This document shows, in pieces, positions 45,501 to 56,106 of a DNA stretch of 64,000 bases. The position numbers and the translations under genes are program-made. Where the stretch lies: the NCBI RefSeq assembly GCF_009646335.1, contig NZ_WJBU01000010.1:1-64000 (forward strand), given 5' to 3'. The notes under the pieces are model-generated. The model searched no databases and was not told the origin of the DNA. It saw only the letters and a list, made by a program, of their open reading frames with translations. Within the stretch, counting starts at the first letter, position 1. Each line of letters begins with the position of its first letter. This DNA comes from Caenimonas koreensis DSM 17982. GTDB lineage: Bacteria; Pseudomonadota; Gammaproteobacteria; Burkholderiales; Burkholderiaceae_C.

Positions 45501-45578
45501 GCCGAATTACCGAGTCCCCAAGGCTGATGCGCAGCCGCGCAACCGTAGGTATCGTGACTGAAAGATCACCGTACCTCC

Positions 45579-48500
45579 ATGAAAAAACGCCTGCCTCCTG
45601 AAACCGTGAGACGACTCGCGCTCGAGCCGCGTATCGTTTTTGATGCGGCCATTGCCGAGTCGGTAGCTGCGGCGGTGGCCGACGCAGCACTGCCGCACGC
45701 GTTGTCTCCTTCGTCAGTCAGCACGCGGGAAGACACGAGCTTCAGTTTCACAGGTGCCAGCCAGATCGGCGTGTCACTGGCTGACCTGGGTCAAAGCGGC
45801 TATACCGGCAGCACCGACAATCACGTCATTCTCAGTGTCTCGCACGGGTTGCTGAGTGCGAATGGTGTCGGCACGGCAAGCACGCTCGTCTTTTCGGGCG
45901 ATGAGGTGACGCTTAATTCGATAATCGCCACTCTCCAGTACGAGCCTGCTGCCGACTACAACGGTACGGACACGCTCACTGGGCTGTTGCAGATTCCCAG
46001 CGGTGGCCCGCTGTTGAGCTTCGGCAGTACGCTCATCGCGATCAAGCCTGTGGCCGATATCGTGGCCGACTCTATCGAGGCACTGGCCGCAACGCCGGTC
46101 AGATTCAACGTCTTCAACGCCAACCCGGCCGAGCCCGACAACTTTGAAGACCCGGGCCGCCACGTCACGTCTGTCAGCCAGCTCAGCCAGCCGAACGCCG
46201 GTGTGCTCAACTGGGACTTCAATGGCACGGGCAACGGCGCCATGAGATTCACGCCCAAGCCGGGTTTCAGCGGCACGGTGACGTTCGACTACACCGTCAC
46301 CTCGGGCGGTGTCACCGAGACAGCGACGGTCACCATTACTGTCGCGCCCGCAGTCAACCTGGCACCCGAGCAAACTGTTCCGAGCGCTATCGGTGCTGTT
46401 GAAGACACGGCGCTGTCTATCAATGGGATCACAGTGGCCGACAAAGACAGCGCCAGCGTCACCACCACCGTGAGTGTGCAGCACGGCACCGTGAGCGCCA
46501 GCGGCAGTGGCGGCACTCTCGCAGGCAACGGCACCAGCAGCCTGACCGTCAGTGGCACCGTGGCGCAGGTCAATTCGGCACTTGCCAGCCTGAGCTACAG
46601 CAGCGTTGCAGACTACAACGGCGCCGACATGCTGACGCTCAACACTGGCGATGGAACGTCGAATGTGATCGACACCGTCGCGATCGAAGTCGCACCTGTG
46701 CCGGACATCGTGGGCGACACACTGGTCACCAATCAGGACATTGCGGTCACTGCCAACTTGCTCACCGGCATCAATGGTGCATCGGCAGACAACTTCGAGG
46801 GGCTGCCCGTCATCACGGCCGTGACGCAGGGCGCGCATGGCACCGTCGCTATTGGCGTTGGCGGCAATGTGACTTACACACCCAGTGCGAATTACAGCGG
46901 CGCAGATGGCTTCACCTACACCGTCAGCTCGGGTGGGGTGACGGAGACTACTAGCGTGGCGGTGACCGTCAACGCGACAGCGCCTCCTGCGGTGACTTTG
47001 ATCAACACCGACGAAGACACGACGTTCAGCTTCACGGGCGCTGACCAATTCAGCGTTTCGTTCGCGCAGCTTGGTTGGTCGGGCTACGCAGGCTCGACCG
47101 GTAGCACCATCACGCTGGCGGTTGCCCACGGCTCGCTGGCCATTGCAGGCGGTGCATCAGGAAGTACGTTGAGTTTGATGGGCAATGAGGCCGCGCTGAA
47201 TGCGGCACTGGCCACATTGCAATACACGCCAGCGGCAGACTTCAACGGCGCTGATACGCTGACGGGCGTGCTCCAGCTCGCAAGCGGCGCAGGGATGCTC
47301 AATTTCGCCAGTGTCGATCTCCACGTGGCACCCGTATCCGACATCGTCGCTGATGCACTGGCAACCGACCAGAACATGGCCATCACGGCCAACTTGATCA
47401 CTGGCACCAACGGTGCGTCGGCAGACAATTTTGAAGGCGCACCGGTGATCACCTCGGTCACTCAGGGCGCGCATGGCAGTGTTGCTGTCGGTGCTGGCGG
47501 CAATGTGACTTACACGCCCGATGCAAACTTCAGCGGCACTGACGGCTTCACGTACACCGTCACCTCGGGCGGCGTCACGGAGACAGCCGACGTGACGGTA
47601 TCGGTCAAGCCTGCCATCGTTGAGCCGGTGAATTCGCCGCCGGGTAACAACGCGCCCGCGGCGGTCGCCGCAACTGAAGATGTTCCCTTCAGCTTCTTCG
47701 GTGCCAGCCAGGTCAGCGTCACAGACATCGACAACAACATCACGAGCGTGCAGCTGGGGGTGGCGCACGGCGCACTGACCGTCACGCCAGCCGGTTCGGC
47801 CACCATCTTTGTCGGCGCGAACGGCAGCGTCACGCTCACACTGATCGGCAATCAGTCCGACATCAATGCCAGCCTCGCGAGCTTGACTTATGTGCCGGGC
47901 GCCGACTTCAACGGTAGCGACACGCTGGCCATCCTGACCAAAGACGCCGCCAACGCAACGGCCACGAGTAGCGTCGCTATCACGGTCGCACCCGTCGCCG
48001 ATATCGTGGCCGACAAGCTCACGACGAATGAAGGCACTGCGGTCACGGCCAACCTGATCGTGGGCACGAACGGCGCGTCGGCTGACAACTTCGAGGCGTC
48101 CCCCGTCGTCACCTCCGTGACGCAAGGCCAGCACGGCAGTGTCGCGGTGGGGGCGGGCGGCCATGTGACTTACACGCCGAACGCGAATTTCGTCGGCACT
48201 GACAGTTTCAGCTATACGGTCATATCCGGCGGCGTTTCCGAAGTCGCCACCGTGACCGTGGACGTGAAGCCCAATCCGCCGCCTGCACGACTGTCCCCGG
48301 GCTTCGAGCGGCGTGCCATCGGGCAACGACCAGCTGCAGAAATCAGCCCCCAGTCCCGTGTGTTGTCCGTGCAGGATGCCGTGCGCGGCGAGCCCGCGCC
48401 GTTTGACCCCGCGCTGTTCATCCAGCCCGTGGTTCGCGCGAGCCAGGCGCAGGCGCAGTTGCTTGCCAGGGACATCGTTGATGCCCGCGTAGCTGCGATG

Positions 48501-48791
48501 CACGAGGCCTTGTTTGACCCATTCAGCCTTTCCGCGCCAAACACGCAATTCACCTCGCCTGTACAGCAGGCGCAGCAGGATGCAGAGCGGGCCGATGGCA
48601 ATGCGTCAGCTGGCGCGCAAGCCAGGGCTGGTGACGCGAAGGTGGAGGTTGGGGCGCCGGTGGCGGCTGCCGCAGCCCGCCCGGTGGCATCCAGTTTTTC
48701 GTCGCAGTTGCGCCGCGCTGGCCAAACCCTTCGCACCGCAGCAGGTCGCGACGACGCGCCTGCCAAGCGCGCCAATCCTGCGCGCCGCTGA
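45579..48791 (+). CDS. Large cadherin/Ig-like repeat protein with LEPR-type N-terminus (copy 1)
   Basis: A protein of 1,070 residues. There is no classical signal peptide; residues 14-25 read ALEPRIVFDAAI, the LEPR-type motif found at the start of many large secreted adhesins. Four pairs of alternating modules follow: module A (about 48-155, 260-375, 475-590, 690-805) with a pattern such as TEDTTFSFTGA...LNAALATLQY, and module B with ASADNFEGAPVITSVTQGAH...VTYTPNANF...TSGGVTETA. A tail of about 170 residues ends FSSQLRRAGQTLRT. It is probably a cell-surface or secreted adhesin. It is paralogous to the next gene. Confidence 0.78.
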   Translation: MKKRLPPETVRRLALEPRIVFDAAIAESVAAAVADAALPHALSPSSVSTREDTSFSFTGASQIGVSLADLGQSGYTGSTDNHVILSVSHGLLSANGVGTASTLVFSGDEVTLNSIIATLQYEPAADYNGTDTLTGLLQIPSGGPLLSFGSTLIAIKPVADIVADSIEALAATPVRFNVFNANPAEPDNFEDPGRHVTSVSQLSQPNAGVLNWDFNGTGNGAMRFTPKPGFSGTVTFDYTVTSGGVTETATVTITVAPAVNLAPEQTVPSAIGAVEDTALSINGITVADKDSASVTTTVSVQHGTVSASGSGGTLAGNGTSSLTVSGTVAQVNSALASLSYSSVADYNGADMLTLNTGDGTSNVIDTVAIEVAPVPDIVGDTLVTNQDIAVTANLLTGINGASADNFEGLPVITAVTQGAHGTVAIGVGGNVTYTPSANYSGADGFTYTVSSGGVTETTSVAVTVNATAPPAVTLINTDEDTTFSFTGADQFSVSFAQLGWSGYAGSTGSTITLAVAHGSLAIAGGASGSTLSLMGNEAALNAALATLQYTPAADFNGADTLTGVLQLASGAGMLNFASVDLHVAPVSDIVADALATDQNMAITANLITGTNGASADNFEGAPVITSVTQGAHGSVAVGAGGNVTYTPDANFSGTDGFTYTVTSGGVTETADVTVSVKPAIVEPVNSPPGNNAPAAVAATEDVPFSFFGASQVSVTDIDNNITSVQLGVAHGALTVTPAGSATIFVGANGSVTLTLIGNQSDINASLASLTYVPGADFNGSDTLAILTKDAANATATSSVAITVAPVADIVADKLTTNEGTAVTANLIVGTNGASADNFEASPVVTSVTQGQHGSVAVGAGGHVTYTPNANFVGTDSFSYTVISGGVSEVATVTVDVKPNPPPARLSPGFERRAIGQRPAAEISPQSRVLSVQDAVRGEPAPFDPALFIQPVVRASQAQAQLLARDIVDARVAAMHEALFDPFSLSAPNTQFTSPVQQAQQDAERADGNASAGAQARAGDAKVEVGAPVAAAAARPVASSFSSQLRRAGQTLRTAAGRDDAPAKRANPARR

Positions 48792-48906
48792 GCGCTATGC
48801 CAGCCACGGCCCGGCCGCTGAATTCGCCGTCACAGCAGCACGAAAGGATAGTCATTTAGTGCAATAGGAATATGCACATGTAAACTATTAGACGTACAAA
48901 TGCCAA

Positions 48907-51900
48907 ATGACCATGACGTCTATGAAATCGCGCCTTGCACCTGAAACCCTGACGCGACTCGCGCTGGAGCCACGAATTGTTTTTGATGCGGCCGTTGCCG
49001 CTTCATTGAGCGATCCAGAGTCACATCACATCAACCGCGCGACTGAAATGGCGGCACCCTTGGCGGCGTCGCCATCCACAGTCCATGTGAAGGAAGACAA
49101 CGCTCTCATCTTCAGCGGGGCGACCGGGATCTCGATTTCACTGGCAGACATTGGTTGGGGAGGCTTCGAGGAGTATCCGGATAGCCGTGTCAGCGTGAGC
49201 GTCGCGCATGGGTCGCTGAGTGCACCTGGCGTTGACGCAGCTAGTGCGTTGTTCTTCATGGGAACCGAGGCGAGCTTGAATGCAGCGTTGGCAACACTTC
49301 AATACAGACCAGCGCCGGACTACAACGGCAGCGACAAGCTCACGGCTGTGTTCAGCTTTCCAAGTGCGAGCGCCCAAGTTGAATTCGCTAGTGTGCCCAT
49401 CGCGATCGCGCCTGTGCCTGACATCGTCCCAGATACATTCACAACACCAGCCGGCACGCCGATCACGTTCAACGTCTATGCCGCCAACCCGAACAAGCCC
49501 GACAATTTTGAGGACCCCGGGCACAAGGTCACCTCCGTCACGCAATTGAGCAAACCCGATGCAGGCGTGCTGAACTGGAACATCCACGGCAATGGCGACG
49601 GTGCCATGACTTTCACGCCCAAGCCAGGCTTCACCGGCACGGTGACGTTCACCTACACGGTCACTTCTGGCGGCGTCACTGAAACCACGACGGTCACCAT
49701 CGACGTGCTGCCGCCGCCCAACCAGGTACCTACGCAAACCTTGCCAGCCACGCTGTCTGCTGTTGAAGACACCGCGCTTGCCATTGGTGGCATCAGCGTC
49801 GCCGATCCGGATAGCACGAACGTGAGCACAACGGTCAGTGTCTTGCACGGTACGCTGAGCACGACAGGGGGTGGGGCCATAGTCGTCGGAAACGGGACCG
49901 ACACGCTAACGCTCAGCGGCACCACGGTGCAGGTCAATGCAGTCCTGGCAAGTCTGAGCTACATCGGCGTTGCCGACTACAACGGCGCCGATTTGCTGAC
50001 CGTGAAAACCAGCGATGGGCTCTCGAGCGTGACCAACACGCTCGCATTCAATGTGGCCCCCGTCGTCGATATCGTGGGCGACGCACTGAGCACATCGCTG
50101 AACACGCCCATCACGGCGAACCTGATTGGCGGCGCCAACGGCGCATCGGCCGACAACTTCGAGGGCGCGCCCGTAATCACGTCGGTCACGCAGGGCGCAC
50201 ACGGCAGCGTGGCTATCGGCATCGGCGGCAACGTGACTTACACGCCTGGCAACAACTTCAGCGGCACTGACAGCTTCACCTACACGGTGACCTCCGGTGG
50301 CGTGACGGAGACGGCTGCCGTCACCGTTAACGTCAGCCCGGCGTCTTCCATCCCGGGCAACAACGCCCCTGTCACGATAGCGACGCTGGAGGACGTCCCG
50401 TTCAGCTTCTCTGGTGCCAACCAGATCAGCATCAGCGATCCGGACAAGAACCTCGCGAGCGTGCAGTTGAGCGTGGTGCACGGCACGATTGCCGTGACGC
50501 CTGTCGGGTCTGCGGCCGTGGTTGCCGGTGCGAATGGCAGTGTCACGTTGACGTTGGGCGGCAGCCAGGCCGACATCAACGCCAGCCTCGCGGGCCTGAC
50601 CTACGTGCCGTTCGCCGACTACAACGGAGCCGATACGCTGGGCATCCTGTCGAAGGACGCAACCAATGAAACGGCTGTGAGCAGCGTGGCCATTACCGTG
50701 GCGCCTGTCGCCGATATCGTGGCTGACCAACTGGCGACGAGCCAGAACACGGCCATCACGGCCAATCTGGTCACTGGCACGCATGGCGCGTCGGCTGACA
50801 ACTTCGAGGGCGAACCGGCCATCACGTCGGTGACTCAGGGTGCGCACGGCAGCGTGGCTGTCGGTGTCGGTGGCAACGTGACCTATCTGCCTGGTGTCGA
50901 TTACATCGGCAACGACACCTTCACCTACACCGTCAGCTCCGGCGGCGTCACGGAGACCGCGACTGTCACGGTGACGATCAGCCCCGGAACTTCCGCGCCG
51001 GGCAACGGTGCGCCAGCGACGATCGCCACGACGGAAGACCTGCCCTTCAGCTTTTCCGGCGCCAACCAGATCAGCGTCACCGATGCCGACAACAACGTCA
51101 CGAGCGTGCAGCTGGGCGTGGCACACGGCACGCTTGCCGTGACGCCGGTTGGCTCTGCGACCATTTTTGCCGGTGCGAACGGCAGCGTGACGTTGACGCT
51201 GAGCGGCAATCAGGCCGACATCAACGCCAGCCTCGCGAGCCTGAAATACGTCCCCAGTGCCGACTTCAATGGCAGCGACACATTGACGATCGTGAGCAAG
51301 GATGCGACCAGCGCTGCGGCCGTGAGTAATGTGGCGATCGCGGTGGCGCCGGTTGCCGATATCGTGTGCGACCAGCTCACCACGAATGAAGGCATAGCTG
51401 TCACGGCCAACCTGATCATCGGCACCAGCGGCGCTTCGGCAGACAACTTTGAAGGCGCGCCCGTCATCACCTCGGTAACCCAAGGCGCGCACGGCAGCGT
51501 TGTGATTGGCGCCGGAGGGAATGTGACCTACACACCGAACGCCAATTTCACCGGGATCGACCGGTTCAGGTACACCGTTACCTCAGGTGGCGTGACCGAA
51601 TCCACGACTGTGACAGTCGACGTGAAGCCAAATCCGCCGTTGCCAGTCTTTTCGGAAATCACCCACAAAGATGCAGGCCGTCCTAGAGCGGCGGAAGTGA
51701 CTACCCAGCCGCATGCGCTCTTTGTGCACTACGCGGTGCATGGCAAGCCGGTGCCGTTTGACCCCGCGTTGTTTGTGCAGCATGCCGTTCGCGACAGCCA
51801 GGAGCAGTCGATACTGCTTGCCCGGGAGGTTTCGCAGGCAAGCACTGCGCCAATGCGTGAGGCGTTGTTCGATTCGTTCAGCCTGTCTGCGCCCAGAACC

Positions 51901-52155
51901 GAATTCGTGTCGCCCGCACAGCAGGCTCTGCAAGTTGCGCAGCGGGCAGCTGCAAGCCCTGCAGCAGACGCGCAGGCCGCGCCTGCCGCCGACGCAAGTG
52001 CGCGGGGCGACGCCTCTGGCGCAGCCGGCTCCTTTTCCTCCCAGTTGCGCCGGGCAGGTGAGGCCCTTCGCACCTCAGCCGGGCGTAACGAGGCCGGCGC
52101 CAAACGTGCCAGCCCTGCAGTGCGCCACAGGCCCCCGATCGAGGCAAGAGGCTGA
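48907..52155 (+). CDS. Large cadherin/Ig-like repeat protein with LEPR-type N-terminus (copy 2)
   Basis: A protein of 1,082 residues (1,077 from the ATG at 48922, which matches the start of copy 1). It has the same design: ALEPRIVFDAAVAAS, four A-B module pairs and a C-terminal tail with VPFDPALFVQHAVRDSQEQ, MREALFDSFSLSAPRTEF and FSSQLRRAGEALRT. Modules are more alike within each gene in their later pairs, hinting at repeat homogenisation. The 115 bases upstream are AT-rich and may hold a separate promoter. No RTX repeats or T1SS genes are nearby. Function inferred as adhesion or matrix. Confidence 0.78.
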   Translation: MTMTSMKSRLAPETLTRLALEPRIVFDAAVAASLSDPESHHINRATEMAAPLAASPSTVHVKEDNALIFSGATGISISLADIGWGGFEEYPDSRVSVSVAHGSLSAPGVDAASALFFMGTEASLNAALATLQYRPAPDYNGSDKLTAVFSFPSASAQVEFASVPIAIAPVPDIVPDTFTTPAGTPITFNVYAANPNKPDNFEDPGHKVTSVTQLSKPDAGVLNWNIHGNGDGAMTFTPKPGFTGTVTFTYTVTSGGVTETTTVTIDVLPPPNQVPTQTLPATLSAVEDTALAIGGISVADPDSTNVSTTVSVLHGTLSTTGGGAIVVGNGTDTLTLSGTTVQVNAVLASLSYIGVADYNGADLLTVKTSDGLSSVTNTLAFNVAPVVDIVGDALSTSLNTPITANLIGGANGASADNFEGAPVITSVTQGAHGSVAIGIGGNVTYTPGNNFSGTDSFTYTVTSGGVTETAAVTVNVSPASSIPGNNAPVTIATLEDVPFSFSGANQISISDPDKNLASVQLSVVHGTIAVTPVGSAAVVAGANGSVTLTLGGSQADINASLAGLTYVPFADYNGADTLGILSKDATNETAVSSVAITVAPVADIVADQLATSQNTAITANLVTGTHGASADNFEGEPAITSVTQGAHGSVAVGVGGNVTYLPGVDYIGNDTFTYTVSSGGVTETATVTVTISPGTSAPGNGAPATIATTEDLPFSFSGANQISVTDADNNVTSVQLGVAHGTLAVTPVGSATIFAGANGSVTLTLSGNQADINASLASLKYVPSADFNGSDTLTIVSKDATSAAAVSNVAIAVAPVADIVCDQLTTNEGIAVTANLIIGTSGASADNFEGAPVITSVTQGAHGSVVIGAGGNVTYTPNANFTGIDRFRYTVTSGGVTESTTVTVDVKPNPPLPVFSEITHKDAGRPRAAEVTTQPHALFVHYAVHGKPVPFDPALFVQHAVRDSQEQSILLAREVSQASTAPMREALFDSFSLSAPRTEFVSPAQQALQVAQRAAASPAADAQAAPAADASARGDASGAAGSFSSQLRRAGEALRTSAGRNEAGAKRASPAVRHRPPIEARG

Positions 52156-52176
52156 AAAGCCTGGTCGGGCTATAAT
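52150..52176 (+). promoter_or_regulatory. Predicted rpsO promoter
   Basis: A perfect TATAAT at 52171-52176 lies 88 bases before the rpsO start and just after the upstream gene. No strong -35 is visible. The leader that follows could fold for S15 autoregulation, but I could not confirm a structure. Confidence 0.55.
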
Positions 52177-52263
52177 CGAAAGGCTTTGCATTCCGCAAGG
52201 CGCACGTTGGCCGGCAGATTCCAGCTGCCAACGCAAGTGAACCATCCATTCCAAGGAAATCCA

Positions 52264-52527
52264 ATGCTCGCCACCACCAAGGCCGAAGTCGTCAAGGCCA
52301 ATGCACGCAGCGCCGCCGATACCGGCAGCCCCGAAGTGCAAGTTGCCCTCCTCACGGCACGTATCAACGAACTCACGCCGCACTTCAAGACCCACGCCAA
52401 GGACCACCATGGCCGCCGCGGTCTGCTGCGTATGGTCAACAGCCGCAAGAGCCTGCTGGCCTACCTGAAGAACAAAGACGCCGAGCGTTACTCAGCCCTG
52501 ATCGCCAAGCTGGGCCTGCGCAAGTAA
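52264..52527 (+). CDS. rpsO: 30S ribosomal protein S15
   Basis: A protein of 87 residues, two short of the E. coli protein. It contains [38 protein letters not shown], the 16S rRNA-binding region of S15, and the closing [19 protein letters not shown] lies 5 bases before the ATG. It binds the central domain of 16S rRNA early in 30S assembly. It is followed by a strong terminator, then pnp, as in most proteobacteria. Confidence 0.97.
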   Translation: MLATTKAEVVKANARSAADTGSPEVQVALLTARINELTPHFKTHAKDHHGRRGLLRMVNSRKSLLAYLKNKDAERYSALIAKLGLRK

Positions 52528-52550
52528 GCCGGAAAACGAAAAAAATCAAG

Positions 52551-52587
52551 AAAGCGCCTGAGTTAGTCCACTAGCTCAGGCGCTTTT
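52551..52587 (+). terminator. Intrinsic terminator after rpsO
   Basis: The stem AAAGCGCCTGAG/CTCAGGCGCTTT (52551-52562 with 52575-52586) is followed by T. It lies 23 bases after the rpsO stop. In E. coli the equivalent terminator is leaky and lets pnp be co-transcribed. Confidence 0.88.
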
Positions 52588-52622
52588 GACTTCGGAGACG
52601 GCAAGACGAATACGCGCTGTGT

Positions 52623-52660
52623 CATTCCAGCAGGGGCCCTGCAAGGCTCCTCCTGGAATG
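52623..52660 (+). promoter_or_regulatory. Stem-loop in the pnp leader
   Basis: The stem CATTCCAGCAGG pairs with CCTCCTGGAATG (11 of 12) over a 14-base loop, 75 bases before the pnp start. A long leader hairpin here in E. coli is cut by RNase III and allows PNPase to repress its own message; the same role is inferred. Confidence 0.65.
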
Positions 52661-52735
52661 GCATCGTGTTCGACACCGCTTCTCTCCGGGCACAAGGCGC
52701 AGCCTGATGCGCTCTACAACCAGGAGTATTCACAC

Positions 52736-55057
52736 ATGTCCATCTTCAACAAAGTCACCAAGACGTTCCAATGGGGCTCGCACACCGTCAAGCTTGAAAC
52801 GGGTGAAATTGCCCGCCAGGCAGCTGGCGCCGTCATTGTCGACATCGAAGGCACCGTTGTGCTCGCCACCGTGGCTGCTGCCAAGACCTCCAAGGCAGGC
52901 CAGGATTTCTTCCCGCTGACGGTCGACTACATCGAGAAGACGTACGCCGCCGGCAAGATCCCCGGCAGCTTTTTCAAGCGCGAAGCCAAGCCCAGCGAAC
53001 ATGAAACGCTGACCAGCCGCCTGATCGACCGCCCGATCCGCCCGCTGTTCCCTGAAGGTTTCTTCAACGACGTGCATGTGGTCATCCACACGATGTCGCT
53101 CAACCCTGAAGTCGACGCAGACATCGCTGCCATGATCGGCGTCAGCGCCGCACTGGCCATCTCCGGCATCCCGTTCGCCGGCCCCATCGGCGCCGCGCGC
53201 GTGGGCTACATCAACGGCGAATACGTGTTGAACCCCGGCCAGACGGCCCGCAAGGATTCGCAGCTCGAGCTGATCGTCGCCGGCACGGAGTCGGCTGTGC
53301 TGATGGTCGAGTCGGAAGCCAACCAGCTCTCCGAAGAAATCATGCTGGGCGCCGTGGTGTTCGGCCATGAGCAGGGCAACATCGCGATCAACGCGATCCA
53401 TGAGCTGGTCCGCGAAGGCGGCAAGCCTTCGTGGGACTGGAAGGCCGCACCGAAGGACGACATCCTGATCAACAAGGTCGTTGCCCTCGCTGAAGAAAAG
53501 CTGCGCGCTGCCTACCAGCTGCGCAACAAGCAGGCCCGCACGCATGCCACGCGTGAAGTGACCACCTGGACGATGATGGGCCTGAAGGCCGAAGGCGTTG
53601 AGTTCGACAGCGTCGCTGTCGAGAACATGCTGTTCGACATCGAAGCCAAGATCGTCCGCGGCCAGATCCTTGCCGGCGAGCCGCGTATTGACGGCCGCGA
53701 CACGCGCACCGTCCGCCCCATCGAAATCCGCACTGGCGTGCTGCCACGCACCCACGGCTCGGCGCTGTTCACGCGCGGCGAGACGCAGGCGCTGGTCATC
53801 ACGACCCTGGGCACCGAGCGCGACGCGCAGCGCATCGACGCACTGATGGGCGAGTATGAAGACCGCTTCATGTTCCACTACAACATGCCCCCCTTCGCCA
53901 CTGGCGAAGTCGGCCGCATGGGCTCCACCAAGCGCCGCGAAATCGGCCACGGCCGCCTGGCCAAGCGCGCACTGATCCCGGTGCTGCCGAGCAAGGAAGA
54001 CTTCCCCTACACCGTGCGTGTTGTTTCGGAAATCACCGAGTCCAACGGCTCTTCGTCGATGGCTTCGGTCTGCGGCGGCTGCCTCTCGCTGATGGACGCT
54101 GGCGTTCCGATGAAGGCACACGTTGCCGGTATCGCGATGGGCCTGATCAAGGACGGCAACCGTTTCGCCGTGCTGACCGACATCCTGGGTGACGAAGATC
54201 ACCTGGGCGACATGGACTTCAAGGTGGCCGGCACCACCAACGGCATCACCGCCTTGCAGATGGACATCAAGATCCAGGGCATCACGAAGGAAATCATGCA
54301 GGTCGCACTGGCGCAAGCCAAGGAAGCGCGCATGCACATCCTGGGCAAGATGCAGGAAGCGCTGGGCGAAGCCAAGACCGAAGTGAGCAACTTCGCGCCG
54401 CGCCTGACGACCATGAAGATCAACCCCGACAAGATCCGCGACGTGATCGGCAAGGGCGGCGCCGTCATTCGCGCGCTGACCGAAGAAACCGGCTGCCAGA
54501 TCAACATCGAGGAAGACGGCACGATCACCATCGCCTCCGCTGATCCGGCCAAGGCCGAATTCGCGATGCAGCGCATCCAGCAGATCACCGCTGAAGTCGA
54601 AATCGGCAAGGTGTACGAAGGCCCGATCACCAAGATCCTGGACTTCGGCGCCCTCGTCAACCTGCTGCCCGGCAAGGACGGCCTGCTGCACATCAGCCAG
54701 ATCGCGCACGAGCGCGTCGAGAAGGTCACCGACTACCTGAGCGAAGGCCAGGTTGTGCGCGTGAAGGTTCTCGAGACCGACGAAAAGGGCCGCGTCAAGC
54801 TGTCGATGAAGGCGCTGCTGGAGCGTCCGGCTGGCATGCCCGAGCAGCAAGACCGCCCGCCGCGCGAACACCGCGGTGACCGTGGCGATCGTGGTGATGG
54901 TGGCGAGCGTCGCGAGCGCCGCGAACCGCGCGGTGACTTCCAGCCGCGTGGCGACCAGCAGCAGCGTGACCAACAGCAGCGTGACCAACAGCCGCGCGAG
55001 CAGCGCGAGCCGCAGCAGCAATCGCTGCCGCACACGCCGGTTGACTCACAGGAGTAA
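52736..55057 (+). CDS. pnp: Polyribonucleotide nucleotidyltransferase (PNPase)
   Basis: A protein of 773 residues that degrades RNA 3' to 5' by phosphorolysis. Two RNase PH cores (about 1-220 and 310-540) are followed by KH ([20 protein letters not shown]) and S1 ([20 protein letters not shown]) domains. The catalytic Asp pair is in [18 protein letters not shown]. The C-terminus carries an extra Arg/Gly/Gln-rich tail ([11 protein letters not shown]..., [12 protein letters not shown]). CAGGAG lies 9 bases before the ATG at 52736. It trims and decays mRNA. Confidence 0.97.
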   Translation: MSIFNKVTKTFQWGSHTVKLETGEIARQAAGAVIVDIEGTVVLATVAAAKTSKAGQDFFPLTVDYIEKTYAAGKIPGSFFKREAKPSEHETLTSRLIDRPIRPLFPEGFFNDVHVVIHTMSLNPEVDADIAAMIGVSAALAISGIPFAGPIGAARVGYINGEYVLNPGQTARKDSQLELIVAGTESAVLMVESEANQLSEEIMLGAVVFGHEQGNIAINAIHELVREGGKPSWDWKAAPKDDILINKVVALAEEKLRAAYQLRNKQARTHATREVTTWTMMGLKAEGVEFDSVAVENMLFDIEAKIVRGQILAGEPRIDGRDTRTVRPIEIRTGVLPRTHGSALFTRGETQALVITTLGTERDAQRIDALMGEYEDRFMFHYNMPPFATGEVGRMGSTKRREIGHGRLAKRALIPVLPSKEDFPYTVRVVSEITESNGSSSMASVCGGCLSLMDAGVPMKAHVAGIAMGLIKDGNRFAVLTDILGDEDHLGDMDFKVAGTTNGITALQMDIKIQGITKEIMQVALAQAKEARMHILGKMQEALGEAKTEVSNFAPRLTTMKINPDKIRDVIGKGGAVIRALTEETGCQINIEEDGTITIASADPAKAEFAMQRIQQITAEVEIGKVYEGPITKILDFGALVNLLPGKDGLLHISQIAHERVEKVTDYLSEGQVVRVKVLETDEKGRVKLSMKALLERPAGMPEQQDRPPREHRGDRGDRGDGGERRERREPRGDFQPRGDQQQRDQQQRDQQPREQREPQQQSLPHTPVDSQE

Positions 55058-55117
55058 GCCCCTGGGCCGCTCGCGCAAGCAGCGGCCCATTGGCTGGCAA
55101 CACATCGCAGGCACATC

Positions 55118-56104
55118 ATGAAAGCCGTTGAAATCACCTCGTATGGCGCGCCGGAAGTCCTGCGCGTCGGCGACCGCCCCGAGCCTGTGGCCGGTGCGGG
55201 CGAGCTGCTGATTCGCGTGAGCGCGAGCGGCGTGAATCGCCCTGACGTGCTGCAGCGCACGGGCAACTATCCGGTGCCGCCAGGCGCGTCGGATATTCCG
55301 GGGCTGGAAGTCGCGGGCGTTGTCGTCAATGGCGACGCCGCAGCGATGGCTGCTGCAGGGCTGAAGGTCGGCGATCGCGTTTGCGCGCTTGTGGCCGGTG
55401 GTGGCTACGCAGAACTTTGCGTGGCGCCGGTGGGCCAATGCCTGCCTGTGCCTGCGGGCCTTTCGGACATTGAAGCGGCTTCGCTGCCTGAGACGTTCTT
55501 CACGGTGTGGAGCAACGTGTTCGACCGCGCGCGGCTGCAAGCTGGCGAGACACTGCTGATCCAGGGCGGCTCGAGCGGCATCGGTGTCACGGCCATCCAG
55601 ATGGCCAAGGCGCTGGGAGCCACCGTATTCGTGACGGCGGGCAGCGACGACAAGTGCGACGCATGCATCGAGCTGGGTGCCGATCACGCGATCAATTACA
55701 AGACGAAGGATTTCGTCGCCGAGGTGAGCGCGCTGACCGGCGGCAAGGGCGTCAATGTCGTGCTCGACATGGTGGCCGGCGCTTACGTCGCACGTGAAGT
55801 GCAGTGCATGGCCGAAGACGGCCGCATTGTCATCATCGCGGTGCAAGGCGGCACGAAGAGCGAGTTCAATTCCGGGCTGGTGCTGCGCAAGCGGCTGGTC
55901 ATCACCGGCTCGACTTTGCGTCCGCGCCCCATTGAATTCAAGACGGCCATCGCCAAGTCCCTGAAAGACAAGGTCTGGCCGCTGGTCGAGCGCGGTGCCA
56001 TCAAGCCCGTGATCCACAGCACGTTCCCTGCAGCCGATGCTGCCAAGGCGCATGAGCTGATGGAGTCGAACCAGCACATCGGCAAGATCGTCCTGACCTG
56101 GTAA
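55118..56104 (+). CDS. NAD(P)H:quinone oxidoreductase, PIG3-type MDR family
   Basis: A protein of 328 residues of the zinc-free medium-chain dehydrogenase group. It begins [20 protein letters not shown], has [20 protein letters not shown] and the NAD(P) motif [18 protein letters not shown]. The Cys ligands of the zinc enzymes are missing. It probably reduces quinones with NADPH. Its position between pnp and tpiA is a Comamonadaceae-type order. Confidence 0.88.
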   Translation: MKAVEITSYGAPEVLRVGDRPEPVAGAGELLIRVSASGVNRPDVLQRTGNYPVPPGASDIPGLEVAGVVVNGDAAAMAAAGLKVGDRVCALVAGGGYAELCVAPVGQCLPVPAGLSDIEAASLPETFFTVWSNVFDRARLQAGETLLIQGGSSGIGVTAIQMAKALGATVFVTAGSDDKCDACIELGADHAINYKTKDFVAEVSALTGGKGVNVVLDMVAGAYVAREVQCMAEDGRIVIIAVQGGTKSEFNSGLVLRKRLVITGSTLRPRPIEFKTAIAKSLKDKVWPLVERGAIKPVIHSTFPAADAAKAHELMESNQHIGKIVLTW

Positions 56105-56106
56105 CC

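Noticed and set aside
45774..48548. Antisense frames opposite the first repeat protein
   Set aside because: Repeat-encoded shadows without start sites; the plus-strand frame carries the recognisable modules.
45579..52155. CRISPR-like regular repeats
   Set aside because: The repeats are protein-coding modules of about 100 residues, not short repeats with unique spacers; no cas genes are present.
52730..55033. Long minus-strand open frame opposite pnp
   Set aside because: A shadow of pnp, with composition typical of antisense frames in GC-rich DNA.
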